From GCA-2705995 sp048267965 (GTDB taxonomy: Bacteria; Bacteroidota; Bacteroidia; Flavobacteriales_G; Salibacteraceae), in contig JBLWWK010000005.1 of NCBI GenBank assembly GCA_048267965.1, forward strand, positions 1-64,000: 64,000 nucleotides of DNA, written 5' to 3'. Shown here piece by piece: positions 52,322 to 61,054 of this stretch. Under the pieces are notes generated by a model. The model worked only from the letters and a program-made list of their open reading frames with translations. It was not told the DNA's origin and searched no databases. The translations under genes were made by a program, and so were the position numbers. Numbering within the stretch: position 1 is the stretch's first letter; the number at the start of each line of letters is the position of its first letter.

Positions 52322-53131
52322 TTACCTTCTTACAGACTGGCTGTTAATTACATCTACAGGTTGTTGATTGTTGTCAATTTCCCAAAGTACGGCCACAAAA
52401 TATACATTGTCTGTGTTTACTGAATCTCCTACAGAAACCTGATAGTTGGTACTAATGGTATCGGTAGTGTACGCAATGGGGTCTCCAAAAACTTTTCCGT
52501 TAGCCGCGCTTCTAAAAACATGGTTGTGAATATAATCTTCTACCAAATTCGGGTTCCTACTGTAATCAAACTGCGGAGAAACAATGTTGCTTTCAATCGT
52601 GTAAAGCGCCAATGCAGTAGGTGTGTTTTCTAAATTAGTAGATAGTACCGTTTTTACGTTGAGCGAAAAGGTGTTTTCATTTTGCATGCCCGACATAGCA
52701 ATTTGAGCTTCGGCCATTTCGGTAGTTTGTTGAGTAGATTGATTTTCCCAACTGGTAATTTGAGTTCCGAAGCCTTGCGCGTTTAAGAAAAAGGTGGGCG
52801 TTCCTATTACAGGGTAATGATCAAACACATCAATACTTTCTTTGGTATGCAACGGATCGGCTAAATTGTAGTGAAAAGAAGCTCCGTTGATATTTTCTTG
52901 ATTTTCGAGTTGAGAATCAAAGGTAGGATGTCCAAATTGTCCGCATGCCCCACACGTGTGGCGAGTGATGATGCCCACAAAAGGTTTTTTTTGAGTTTCA
53001 AAATCGGCAGAAAACTGAGGCGTGTTGTCAACCTGACTTTTCGAAGTACTGGGTAAGCCATCTTCTTCTTTTTTGCAGCTAGCAAAGGCTGCCACCATCG
53101 CTAACATCAACACTGAATAACGTAGATTCAT
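52322..53131 (-). CDS. Omp28-related lipoprotein with thioredoxin-like CxxC
   Basis: A 269-aa lipoprotein. The lipobox FASC (Cys19) is followed by KKEED, the classic Bacteroidota surface-export signal. The mature protein resembles Omp28-related proteins: KPFVGIITRHTCGACGQFGHPTF carries a CGAC redox-type motif, followed by thioredoxin-fold elements with a cis-proline (PVIGTPTFFL). It could act on thiols at the surface, or bind ligands. It is a single gene, divergent from the Spy-like gene. One AGTAGGAACC copy (52552) lies in it, read Ser-Arg-Asn rather than Val-Gly-Thr. Confidence 0.82.
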   Translation of the reverse strand: MNLRYSVLMLAMVAAFASCKKEEDGLPSTSKSQVDNTPQFSADFETQKKPFVGIITRHTCGACGQFGHPTFDSQLENQENINGASFHYNLADPLHTKESIDVFDHYPVIGTPTFFLNAQGFGTQITSWENQSTQQTTEMAEAQIAMSGMQNENTFSLNVKTVLSTNLENTPTALALYTIESNIVSPQFDYSRNPNLVEDYIHNHVFRSAANGKVFGDPIAYTTDTISTNYQVSVGDSVNTDNVYFVAVLWEIDNNQQPVDVINSQSVRR

Positions 53132-53212
53132 AATTTTTAGATTTTCAATACTAACGGCATTAAACCTTTTGAGGTTTCGTGTATCTTACTGTAAACCAAA
53201 ATTTAACAAAAA

Positions 53213-53569
53213 ATGAAAACTTTTAAATGGATATTGGCTTCTCTTCTGCTAACAGTAAGCATTTCGGCAAGTGCGCAGCGTCAAGAAAAAGATCCAGCTA
53301 AAATGGCTGAAAAACGCACCGAAAGAATGGCTGAACAATTAAAGCTTACAGAAGAGCAAAAAGAAAAGGTGCTCACAATTCACCTAGAAACGGCCAAAAA
53401 GATGGAAAACATTAATAATGAGCAACTCACTCAAGAAGAACGTAGAACAAAAATGCACGCTTTACGTGAAGAGAGTCGTTCAAGTATAGCAGCCGTTCTT
53501 ACAGAAGAACAAAAGGCTAAAATGAAAGAAATGAAAGGCGATAAGAAGGGTAGAAGAAATCATCGCTAA
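53213..53569 (+). CDS. Spy/CpxP-like small periplasmic protein
   Basis: A 118-aa exported helical protein: signal peptide MKTFKWILASLLLTVSISASA, then a highly charged helix-turn-helix with LKLTEEQKEKVLTIHLETA and AVLTEEQKAKMKEM, the LTxxQ motifs of Spy/CpxP. The end is very basic (GDKKGRRNHR). Relatives buffer unfolded envelope proteins. It has its own terminator. Assignment to the LTxxQ group is good; chaperone activity is inferred. Confidence 0.82.
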   Translation: MKTFKWILASLLLTVSISASAQRQEKDPAKMAEKRTERMAEQLKLTEEQKEKVLTIHLETAKKMENINNEQLTQEERRTKMHALREESRSSIAAVLTEEQKAKMKEMKGDKKGRRNHR

Positions 53570-53600
53570 GGGTTTAATTTGTTTAGGTGAGGTGTTTATA

Positions 53601-53636
53601 AAAGGCTGTTCTAACTTTGGTTAGGCAGCCTTTTTT
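53601..53636 (+). terminator. Terminator of the Spy-like gene
   Basis: AAGGCTG/CAGCCTT and CTAAC/GTTAG stack into one hairpin with a small internal loop, followed by T6. Confidence 0.85.
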
Positions 53637-53684
53637 GTGAATTGCATACAGAGAAAAAAAACTTTCAAGCTGTCTGTTAATCAG

Positions 53685-53692
53685 TATATTTG
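53685..53692 (+). promoter_or_regulatory. -7 box of the T9SS-secreted protein gene
   Basis: TATATTTG matches TAnnTTTG. The -33 site at 19-bp spacing is TTT rather than TTG. The leader to ATG 53712 would be about 15 nt. Confidence 0.5.
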
Positions 53693-53711
53693 AATAACAA
53701 ACACACGAATT

Positions 53712-55499
53712 ATGAAAGTATTTTACAAATCACTGTTCTTTTCCGTTTTTATTTTTAGCACCCTTCTAGGGTTTTCGCAAGTTTTGCCAGATAGTTTTCG
53801 CTATGAGTGGAACTTGGCGGGAATTAGAGATACCTCTACCACTGCTTTTACTGTAATCGATGTAACAAACTCTGGTTTAATTGGAGATGGTGTTACAGTA
53901 AACGATGCAGCTTTATCGCAGCTTTTACAAACGGTTCCTACCAATGGAGCAAGACTGCTTTTTCCGGCTGGAGAATACCGTTTTGAAGAGAAAATTGTGT
54001 TGCCATCGAATGTGGTTTTACAAGGCGAAGGCCATAGAGAAACCCGATTTTTGATGGAATTAACCGCTAACGATCATGGAATTGTAATTAGTGGCGGTCC
54101 TACCAGCACAATAGACACGCTAAATGCTCCGGTGCAACGAGACGATAATTCTATTGTTGTGCGCGATGGAAGTTTATTCCAAGCGGGCGATTGGGTGAAA
54201 ATCACTAAAAACGATATTGCGCTTGTTACTTCGGCTTGGGCCAATAGAACAGTAGGGCAAATTGTACAAGTTGTTAGCGTTGCTGGTAATACACTTAATC
54301 TTGGCTCAGATATGCGCTTAGATTATGGATTAAACGAAGAGGTGGCCATTCAAAAATTGAATCCTGCAGAAAATGTGGGTATTGAGTGTATTTCTATCAA
54401 AAGAATAGATGATCCTTCAGGCTTAAGGGCTAACATTTACTTTGGCTATGCGGTAAATAGCTGGGTAAATGGTGTGCAATCTGATAGTTGTAATTATGCG
54501 CACGTTTGGGCTTCTAATTCTTCTAACTTGGCCATTACCAGTAGTTACTTTCACCATGCCCATAATTATGGTTCGGGAGGAAAAGCAAGAGGAGTTGCTT
54601 TAATGTATACCACCAACGAAGTGCTTGTTGAAAACAATGTTTTTGATAGTTTAAGACATTCTGTTTTCTTAGAAGCAGGTGTTAACTGTAATGTGGTAGC
54701 TTATAATTATTCATTGAATCCTTATTGGGACGAGCCAGCACCAGCACCAGCAGATGCAGCGGGCGAGCTAGTATTAGAAGGTAATTGGGCGTATGCCAAC
54801 TTGTTTGAAGGCAATATTGTGAGAAATATTGTTGTGTCGAATGGTCATGGAGCCAACGGGCCGCACAATGTTTTTTTTAGAAATAGAGGAGAAGGATTCG
54901 GCATTTTTGTGAGTGATGAAACTTCACCAAATCAAGCATTTGTTGGTAATGAAGTTACCAATACAACTGAGCCTTACACTACTTATAATCTATACATTCA
55001 GGGCACCGGACACTTTCGCCATGCGAATAACGATGAGGGGGTAATTAAACCGGCAGGAACCGAAAATCTTCCAGAGCAATCTTATTACTATTCTTCGATG
55101 CCTTCATTTCTCTCTACAGATACATATGCAAGCATTGGATACCCGAATAATTTAGGGGAAGGAACCATTCCTGCAAGGTTGCGAAGAGACGATGCAGGAG
55201 TAGAGTACGCGGCTTATTGCGGAAATTCTTTTTCAACATCTGTAGAAAATGAGGCGGCAGAAGAGAATTTAATTAGCGTATTTCCGAATCCAACCAGCGG
55301 AACTGTTTTTATTAGCTCGAACATAGAGTTAAAAGAAATGACTGTATTTTCAATAACAGGTAAAAAAGTATTTCAATCAGGTAATTTTAAGGGTAATACA
55401 TCGGTAAATTTGGAAAAAATCCCAGCTGGAGTTTACTTTATTCAATTGTTAGATGCTCAAAATGTGGTAATTACTAAAAAGTTGATTATTCGTAAGTAA
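53712..55499 (+). CDS. T9SS-secreted right-handed beta-helix protein (pectate lyase-like fold)
   Basis: A 595-aa secreted protein with signal peptide MKVFYKSLFFSVFIFSTLLGFS. DVTNSGLIGDGVTVNDAALS and GEYRFEEKIVLPSNVVLQGEG are the start of a pectate-lyase-superfamily (Pfam Pectate_lyase_3) right-handed helix. The following rungs (SNLAITSSYFHHAHNYG, NEVLVENNVFDSLRHSVF) are typical parallel-helix turns. The last roughly 75 residues (ISVFPNPTSGTVFISS ... AGVYFIQLLD ... KKLIIRK) are a type A T9SS sorting domain, so it passes the type IX pore and is anchored or released at the surface. Polysaccharide binding or cleavage is likely; catalytic residues are not obvious. Confidence 0.9.
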   Translation: MKVFYKSLFFSVFIFSTLLGFSQVLPDSFRYEWNLAGIRDTSTTAFTVIDVTNSGLIGDGVTVNDAALSQLLQTVPTNGARLLFPAGEYRFEEKIVLPSNVVLQGEGHRETRFLMELTANDHGIVISGGPTSTIDTLNAPVQRDDNSIVVRDGSLFQAGDWVKITKNDIALVTSAWANRTVGQIVQVVSVAGNTLNLGSDMRLDYGLNEEVAIQKLNPAENVGIECISIKRIDDPSGLRANIYFGYAVNSWVNGVQSDSCNYAHVWASNSSNLAITSSYFHHAHNYGSGGKARGVALMYTTNEVLVENNVFDSLRHSVFLEAGVNCNVVAYNYSLNPYWDEPAPAPADAAGELVLEGNWAYANLFEGNIVRNIVVSNGHGANGPHNVFFRNRGEGFGIFVSDETSPNQAFVGNEVTNTTEPYTTYNLYIQGTGHFRHANNDEGVIKPAGTENLPEQSYYYSSMPSFLSTDTYASIGYPNNLGEGTIPARLRRDDAGVEYAAYCGNSFSTSVENEAAEENLISVFPNPTSGTVFISSNIELKEMTVFSITGKKVFQSGNFKGNTSVNLEKIPAGVYFIQLLDAQNVVITKKLIIRK

Positions 55500-55530
55500 C
55501 AAATTTTAACGAATAATTAGGAAACTTGAT

Positions 55531-55538
55531 TACTTTTG
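55531..55538 (+). promoter_or_regulatory. -7 box of the beta-barrel/lipoprotein pair
   Basis: TACTTTTG is an exact -7 box, 24 bp before ATG 55562. Confidence 0.5.
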
Positions 55539-55561
55539 GGGCAAACTAAACCTTGAAAACC

Positions 55562-56287
55562 ATGAGAATATTTACTCTAGCGGTAATGGTATTTTGCTTT
55601 ACCCTTACTGGATTTTCCCAAGAAGAAGAATCGGTGGCTGTTGCAGAAGAAACAGCAGTAAAAAAACCGAAGAAAGATCCTTTCGAGAACTACGAAAGGA
55701 GACATGCTATAGCACTCAACTTTGGAGCTATAGGAGGTGGGTTAGAATATGCTCACAACTTGAACAGACACTTTAATGTTCGAGGGCGTTTTACCTATTT
55801 CAACCTGAGTGATGTAGAATTGTCTATTGAATTATCGGGCGAAACAATGACCGGTAAAATTGGTTCAGATATTTTTATTGCCGATGCATTAATAGAATAT
55901 CTACCCTTCAAAAGAGCCGGATTTAAGCTGGTGGGTGGTCTATCTTACCTAATTAATTACGAAGCGAGATTATCTGCACAGTATGATGGAGAACTATCTT
56001 ACGGAGACATAACCATCACTTCTGAAGATGTTGGCCGCATGGATGCAGCTGTCGATTGGTCTGGTTTTGCACCTTACCTAGGCCTTGGTTACGGTAGAGC
56101 CGTACCAAAAAGAAGATTCGGCTTTGGTATTGAGTTGGGTACGCACTACGCGCAATCGCCAAAAATCGATTTAAGAGCAACGGGTTCAATTAGCGAAACA
56201 GCCAACCAAAAAGATCAACTCGAAGAAGACTTACAAGGCTACCGCTGGCTACCTTTTGCTCAATTCAGATTAACTTACAAACTATAA
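55562..56287 (+). CDS. Outer-membrane beta-barrel protein
   Basis: A 241-aa protein with signal peptide MRIFTLAVMVFCFTLTGFSQ, an acidic linker (EEESVAVAEETAVKKPKKDP) and an eight- to ten-strand barrel (HAIALNFGAIGGGLEYAHNL, FNVRGRFTYFNLSDVELSI) ending in the aromatic FRLTYKL. I take ATG 55562; TTG 55553 is weaker. It belongs with the lipoprotein gene 17 bp downstream. The function is unknown; an OmpA-barrel or porin-like structural role is plausible. Confidence 0.75.
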   Translation: MRIFTLAVMVFCFTLTGFSQEEESVAVAEETAVKKPKKDPFENYERRHAIALNFGAIGGGLEYAHNLNRHFNVRGRFTYFNLSDVELSIELSGETMTGKIGSDIFIADALIEYLPFKRAGFKLVGGLSYLINYEARLSAQYDGELSYGDITITSEDVGRMDAAVDWSGFAPYLGLGYGRAVPKRRFGFGIELGTHYAQSPKIDLRATGSISETANQKDQLEEDLQGYRWLPFAQFRLTYKL

Positions 56288-56304
56288 TCACAAACAATAA
56301 TCCA

Positions 56305-57903
56305 ATGAAGAACAAACTAATCTTATTAATGAGCCTAGTGGTACTTGTATTCGCACAATGTGACCCACTAGACGAAAACGACTACTCCCTAGTATACGAT
56401 ACTTCGTTTATTAAGTATACAGCTATGGTGAGATTCATCGATGCTGCAGATCCGAACGAACCTATCGATAATATAGAACTCACCATTGGTGGTAGAGATG
56501 CTGATTTTATTGTTGAATCAGGTGGGTCGAAAAAATTCACCATCGTTAATGGAGGTATCTCTTTAGCGCTAGACCCAAGAAGAACGGTTACTGAAGGCGA
56601 TCCTGTTAGTTTCCGTCTTAAGGTAAAAGCAGATGGTTATTTGCCTATTAATGAAAATGTATTCTTTCAAGAAGGTGAAGAGCAGCAGATTATCGAATTA
56701 TACATGATTAACACTGAAAACACTCCAAGTGGGGTTGCCAACGAAATTTCAGTGATGAGCATCGATAACGGTGTTTCTAATTCGCCAATATCGGTTAACT
56801 TAACTCCAGGTGTTGGTAAAGTAGTAGGAGCCGAATTAACCATTCCTACAGGTACCGAGTTCAGAGATGTAAATGGAAATAAAATTTCAGGAAGTGAAAT
56901 TGAAGTAAGTATGACCCACTTTGATCCTAACGGAGACATTAGTGTGAACAGCTTTCCTGGAGGTTTTACTCCTGACACTATTTTGAACGAAAATGGTGAG
57001 CCAGAAGATGGATTCTTTAACACCGCAGGTTTTGCTAGTATCGATATGTCTATCGGAGGTACTGAAGTAAGACAGTTTAGCCAACCTATTCAAGTTTCTA
57101 TGGGTGTAGATCCAAATACAAGAAACTTAGATGGAGCCACAGTTCAGCTTGGTGACGAGATTCCTATTTGGAGTTACGAAGTAGAGACCGGCCAGTGGAA
57201 ATACGAAAGAACTGGAACCGTTGTAGACGATGGTAATGGTGGTATGAAAATGGATTTCGAAACCGATCACTTGTCTTGGTATAACATCGATTACTACGGC
57301 AGAAGATGTAACTGGTACCAAAGAGCAAGAGTGCGTATTAACATGCCCGGCTTTAATGGTTACAGCAATGGCCAATGGATGTATGGTGAGTTAGTATTTG
57401 CAAGCAATAACCAGCCTGTTTCTTATTATGCAAGCCGTACTTATAGATTGTACGATAACGCAACACTCAACTTTATGAATGCTCCTAATGCAACCGTTAA
57501 GTTTAGAGTGTATAGCGGTACTTCTCGTTACAATAAAGGTAACTTGATTGCTGAGTCGGCTGCATTTAACGCCTGTTCAGGTATTGGTCAAGTGAATGTA
57601 AATGTGACTCCTCCAACGCAAATTACTTTTGATGTAGTAGGTAAATGCCCGAACGAAGGTGGCATCACTTTTAGACCTAATTTCTACGTGTATTACAAAG
57701 AAAAATCAGCGCCTTACTACAGCTGGTTAACTTACTTGTATAGAGGTAGAGGTTCAACTAAAAAATTAGAGTTGAATAAAGAATACGACTTTATGGTTTG
57801 GTACAACAGAGAATTAATTTACTTCTCTGGAACCATTGATAAGCTTGTTTACGATGATATTATCGAGTTAAGCGAAGCTGATTGCGAACTGATTGGCAGG
57901 TAA
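56305..57903 (+). CDS. Large putative surface lipoprotein
   Basis: A 532-aa lipoprotein with lipobox LVFAQC (Cys19), then DPLDEND, acidic enough to act as a surface-export signal. The body is beta-rich, with Ig/CNA-like repeats suggested by MVRFIDAADPNEPIDNIELTI and SFRLKVKADGYLPINENVFF, plus a WYNIDYYGRRCNWYQRARVRI segment. That pattern is typical of adhesin or carbohydrate-binding modules, but no family can be named. It follows the barrel gene by 17 bp, so the two probably form a surface complex. It ends with a strong terminator. Confidence 0.72.
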   Translation: MKNKLILLMSLVVLVFAQCDPLDENDYSLVYDTSFIKYTAMVRFIDAADPNEPIDNIELTIGGRDADFIVESGGSKKFTIVNGGISLALDPRRTVTEGDPVSFRLKVKADGYLPINENVFFQEGEEQQIIELYMINTENTPSGVANEISVMSIDNGVSNSPISVNLTPGVGKVVGAELTIPTGTEFRDVNGNKISGSEIEVSMTHFDPNGDISVNSFPGGFTPDTILNENGEPEDGFFNTAGFASIDMSIGGTEVRQFSQPIQVSMGVDPNTRNLDGATVQLGDEIPIWSYEVETGQWKYERTGTVVDDGNGGMKMDFETDHLSWYNIDYYGRRCNWYQRARVRINMPGFNGYSNGQWMYGELVFASNNQPVSYYASRTYRLYDNATLNFMNAPNATVKFRVYSGTSRYNKGNLIAESAAFNACSGIGQVNVNVTPPTQITFDVVGKCPNEGGITFRPNFYVYYKEKSAPYYSWLTYLYRGRGSTKKLELNKEYDFMVWYNRELIYFSGTIDKLVYDDIIELSEADCELIGR

Positions 57904-57930
57904 GCGCTAAAAACTAAAATTACAATCAGA

Positions 57931-57963
57931 AAAAGGGTAGAAATTAATTTCTACCCTTTTTTT
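57931..57963 (+). terminator. Terminator of the barrel/lipoprotein operon
   Basis: AAAAGGGTAGAAA pairs with TTTCTACCCTTTT around a TTAA loop and runs into further T's, 28 bp after the lipoprotein stop. Confidence 0.92.
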
Positions 57964-58058
57964 ATGTTCCTAAGTTGTGAAATAGAAGTTGAAGATGGTA
58001 TTCTGCCTCTAAGATAAAGCATGGTGCCAAAAGCTAAGTAAGTAGAAGAAAATCGCAA

Positions 58059-58087
58059 ATCAAAAGGTCAGGAGTCGATCTTTTGAT
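58059..58087. other. Unexplained 11-bp stem-loop downstream of tRNA-Leu
   Basis: ATCAAAAGGTC (58059-58069) pairs with GATCTTTTGAT (58077-58087), one wobble, 7-base loop. It has no T-run on the plus strand. It lies in the otherwise empty stretch 57964-58139, where I see no gene. Confidence 0.4.
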
Positions 58088-58139
58088 ATAATTCTAGCGA
58101 AAAAGGTTGAAGAAAAAGTATTTACGGATGAGTAGAAAT

Positions 58140-58168
58140 AAAAAAAGCCGAGATAAATCTCAGCTTTT
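58140..58168 (-). terminator. Terminator of tRNA-Leu
   Basis: AAAAGCCGAGAT and ATCTCAGCTTTT pair with one wobble on the minus strand, and the A-run at 58141-58146 becomes a T-run, directly after the tRNA. Confidence 0.8.
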
Positions 58169-58172
58169 CTTG

Positions 58173-58254
58173 TACGGGTGGAGGGAGTCGAACCCACACG
58201 CCTCGCGGCACTAGATCCTAAGTCTAGCGTGTCTACCAATTCCACCACACCCGC
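58173..58254 (-). tRNA. tRNA-Leu (anticodon TAG)
   Basis: The minus strand folds into an 82-nt class II tRNA: acceptor GCGGGTG with CACCCGT, D-loop TGGTAGACA, and anticodon stem CTAGA/TCTAG around the loop holding TAG. The long variable arm (TGCCGCGAGGCG) is typical of Leu, and the T arm contains GGTTCGACTCC. The CCA end is not encoded (ACA follows the discriminator region). It reads CUN leucine codons. Confidence 0.97.
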
Positions 58255-58347
58255 GGTTCATTAAGAATTGGGCGGCAAAGATAGTTCGAATATTGAATAT
58301 CACAAGTATTTTCTACAAGATGTATTAAATTAGGTGATCTTATTGAA

Positions 58348-58355
58348 TAAATTTG
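58348..58355 (+). promoter_or_regulatory. -7 box of the flavin-reductase-like gene
   Basis: TAAATTTG is an exact -7 box. It supports ATG 58373 as the start, because it lies inside the longer GTG-initiated frame (58334). Confidence 0.5.
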
Positions 58356-58372
58356 CCAAAACCCTGATTCGA

Positions 58373-59269
58373 ATGATAAAAATAGATCCGAAAGAAGTTG
58401 CTACCGCAAAACTGCATGGTTATTTATTAGGAGCCGTTGCACCAAGGCCTATTGCCTTTGCAAGTACTATCGATGCGGATGGAAATCCCAACTTAAGTCC
58501 TTTTTCGTTTTTCAACGTTTTTAGCGCCAATCCACCAATTGCTATTTTTTCACCGGCTAGAAGAGTTAGAAATAACACAACCAAACATACCTTAGAAAAT
58601 GCAAAGGCTACCAAAGAGGTAGTTATCAATATTGTAAATTACGATATTGTAGAACAAATGTCGCTTTCTAGTACAGAGTATCCTGATGGGGTCAATGAGT
58701 TTGTAAAGGCGGGGTTAACTCCGGTTCCTTCAGAAACCATTCAACCATTTAGAGTAAAAGAATCTCCCGTTCAATTAGAATGTGAAGTGCGCGAGGTGAT
58801 TGAGTTGGGCAGCGAAGGGGGTGCCGGAAACTTAATAGTGTGCGAAATTAAGATGGTGCACATTAATGAGGCGGTTTTAGACCAAGACGGAAAAATTGAC
58901 CCGCGCAAAATCGATCTAGTAGCGCGCATGGGAGGTAACTGGTATTGCCGAGCTAACGGTGATGCGCTTTTCGAAATTGCAAAGCCTTTAAGCACACTGG
59001 GAATAGGCGTTGATGCTATCCCTACTGATATTCGAAACAGCACCATTTTAACAGGTAATAACTTAGGTCAGTTAGGGAATGTAGAAGCATTGCCAGATGA
59101 AACCGATGTTAACGAGTATAAATTGACAGAATTAGCCGAATTGTTCGTGGATTTTGAAGATAAACCCAACGAGCTTGAGGTGGAATTGCATAAGATTGCA
59201 AAACAGAAATTGGAACAAGGGGAAGTAATGAATGCGTGGAGAACCTTGTTAAGTTTTAACGATCAATAA
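58373..59269 (+). CDS. Flavin reductase-like (FMN-binding split-barrel) protein
   Basis: A 298-aa protein with the FMN-binding split barrel of the flavin reductase/DIM6-NTAB group: LLGAVAPRPIAFASTIDADGNPNLSPFSFFNVFSANPP is the family's hallmark start. YPDGVNEFVKAGLTPVPSETI follows in the middle. The C-terminal roughly 90 residues (PTDIRNSTILTGNNLGQLGNVEALPDE) are an extra domain common in Bacteroidota members. It probably supplies reduced flavin or acts as an NAD(P)H-dependent oxidoreductase. The start is chosen by the -7 box. DUF3127 follows after 7 bp, so they are co-transcribed. Confidence 0.88.
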   Translation: MIKIDPKEVATAKLHGYLLGAVAPRPIAFASTIDADGNPNLSPFSFFNVFSANPPIAIFSPARRVRNNTTKHTLENAKATKEVVINIVNYDIVEQMSLSSTEYPDGVNEFVKAGLTPVPSETIQPFRVKESPVQLECEVREVIELGSEGGAGNLIVCEIKMVHINEAVLDQDGKIDPRKIDLVARMGGNWYCRANGDALFEIAKPLSTLGIGVDAIPTDIRNSTILTGNNLGQLGNVEALPDETDVNEYKLTELAELFVDFEDKPNELEVELHKIAKQKLEQGEVMNAWRTLLSFNDQ

Positions 59270-59276
59270 AGAGTTT

Positions 59277-59666
59277 ATGAACGTAGAAATTACGGGTAAG
59301 ATTAAAGAAATTTTTGACGAACAAACCTTCAACAGTGGATTTAAGAAGAAAGAGTTTGTGGTAACTACCCAAGAACAATATCCTCAAGATTTAAAGTTGG
59401 AGTTGGTGCAAGACAAAACTGATTTGCTAAATGGTTTAGACAAAGGCGATGAAGTAAAAGCACAAGTAAACCTAAGAGGAAACGAATATCAAGGAAGGTA
59501 TTTTGTTAATCTTCAAGCATGGAGAGTAGAAAAAGTTACTAGTGAACCACAACCGGGAAATACACCTCCACCGAACATGGCAGCACCCCCAACTAATACA
59601 GCGCCAATGCCATCTGCTGAGCCAGAATTTGGTTCTGACGATGGAGATGATGATTTACCCTTCTAA
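59277..59666 (+). CDS. DUF3127 protein with SSB-like acidic tail
   Basis: A 129-aa protein: residues 1-88 are the DUF3127 OB-fold-like domain (MNVEITGKIKEIFDEQTFNS, KAQVNLRGNEYQGRYFVNLQAWRVEKV), then a Pro-rich linker, then SDDGDDDLPF. That last hexapeptide DDDLPF matches the C-terminal tip of bacterial SSB (DDDIPF), which docks repair and replication proteins. DUF3127 is common in Bacteroidota and has no proven function. Here both the fold and the tail point to single-strand DNA work. It lies 7 bp after the flavin reductase gene. Confidence 0.88.
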   Translation: MNVEITGKIKEIFDEQTFNSGFKKKEFVVTTQEQYPQDLKLELVQDKTDLLNGLDKGDEVKAQVNLRGNEYQGRYFVNLQAWRVEKVTSEPQPGNTPPPNMAAPPTNTAPMPSAEPEFGSDDGDDDLPF

Positions 59667-59689
59667 TTCGTAGTTTTCGATTTACATCT

Positions 59690-61054
59690 GTGAGAATAAC
59701 CCATTTTATTGTCAAGTTTTATAAGGCTTTTATGCCTTCACCATTAGCGCTCGCTATATTGTTATCAATAGTTGTAGGCGGTTTGGCGTTAATTTTTGGC
59801 AACTTCTCTACAGAAAACCGAATTAGCGAACTATATACTTATTGGACGAGCGGCTTGTGGAACAACGGGCTGCTCGTTTTTGCTGTACAAATGATGCTCA
59901 TGCTTGTCTTGGGCCATGTAATTGCGCTTAGTAAACCTTTCGAAAAGCTGATTCATTTTTTTGTTCAACACGGTAAGAACACATCTTCAGCTGCTGCTTT
60001 GGTGGCGTTATCAACAGTTGCGGTGGGTTTCTTTAACTGGGGGTTAGGCCTAATTTTCGGAGCTATTTTAAGCCGAAAGATGGGCGAGCATGCCATCAGA
60101 AATCACATACCAATCAATTATCCTCTGGTGGGGGCAGCGGGCTATACTGCTCTTATGGTTTTTCATGGTGGTTTTTCAGGTAGTTCCCTGGCAAAAGTGG
60201 CAGAAGAAGGTCATTTGCAATCACTCGGTGGCGCTAATGCGTGGGCTACCTCACTGCCCAAGGTGCTTAGTTTTAGCGAGACCGTTTTTTCTCCCATGAA
60301 CATAACTGTAAGTCTCGCGTTGTTGTTGCTCGTTCCTTTGTTCTTCTTTTTTATGGGTAAACGGGTTCCTACACATCCCTTTCAGCTGAAAACGAAAGTG
60401 GTAGAAAATAAATTAATGAGGGTAGAAGGAGCCGAACGCTTAGATCATTCAAAGTTCTTTGGCCTTTGTTTAGGCTTATTAATTCTAGTAGGCATTTTTT
60501 ACACAATGTTTACACAAACCGGATTTTTCGGTTTTTTTAATCCTAACAACATCAATTTGCTGTTACTTTCACTGGCACTTATTGCTCATGCTCGTTTGAG
60601 TAACTTCGGAAACGCAGTTTCTGATGCCATGAGCAGTGCGGCAGGTATTTTAATTCAATTTCCACTGTATTTCGGTGTAATGGGTATTATGAAAGAAGCG
60701 GGCTTAGCGAGTCAATTGAGTTACTTTTTCGTGAGTATTTCCAACGAATTAACTTTTCCTTTGTTCACGTTTTTATCGGCCGGAATCATCAATATTTTTG
60801 TGCCGAGTGGCGGTGGGCAATGGGCCATTCAAGGGCCAATTATTGTAGAGGCATCCAGCACGCTCAATGTTCCTCTGGCTAAAAGTATCTTGGCTATGGC
60901 CTATGGTGATCAACTTACTAATATGCTGCAGCCTTTTTGGGCTCTACCTTTGTTGGGTATTACTGAGTTAAAAGCCAAAGAGATTTTGCCGTACACCTTG
61001 CTCTTAATGTTGTTGGGTGTTGTCATTTTTGTGAGTGCTCTACTTCTTTTCTAA
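59690..61054 (+). CDS. Short-chain fatty acid transporter (AtoE family)
   Basis: A 454-aa inner-membrane carrier with about twelve helices, of the AtoE short-chain fatty acid transporter family. Key segments are FMPSPLALAILLSIVVGGLALIFG, FFNWGLGLIFGAILSRKMG, GAAGYTALMVFHGGFSGSS and PSGGGQWAIQGPIIVEAS, the last being the most conserved of the family. It starts at GTG 59690; an ATG in the MPSPLA segment (59732) is possible but would cut into the first helix. Its last 15 bp overlap the end of the convergent GT2 gene. One GTAGGAACC copy (60364) is read Val-Pro-Thr. Confidence 0.9.
   Translation: MRITHFIVKFYKAFMPSPLALAILLSIVVGGLALIFGNFSTENRISELYTYWTSGLWNNGLLVFAVQMMLMLVLGHVIALSKPFEKLIHFFVQHGKNTSSAAALVALSTVAVGFFNWGLGLIFGAILSRKMGEHAIRNHIPINYPLVGAAGYTALMVFHGGFSGSSLAKVAEEGHLQSLGGANAWATSLPKVLSFSETVFSPMNITVSLALLLLVPLFFFFMGKRVPTHPFQLKTKVVENKLMRVEGAERLDHSKFFGLCLGLLILVGIFYTMFTQTGFFGFFNPNNINLLLLSLALIAHARLSNFGNAVSDAMSSAAGILIQFPLYFGVMGIMKEAGLASQLSYFFVSISNELTFPLFTFLSAGIINIFVPSGGGQWAIQGPIIVEASSTLNVPLAKSILAMAYGDQLTNMLQPFWALPLLGITELKAKEILPYTLLLMLLGVVIFVSALLLF

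Noticed and set aside
58060..58248. Minus-strand ORF of 62 aa
   Set aside because: It is the tRNA-Leu sequence and its flank read as protein.
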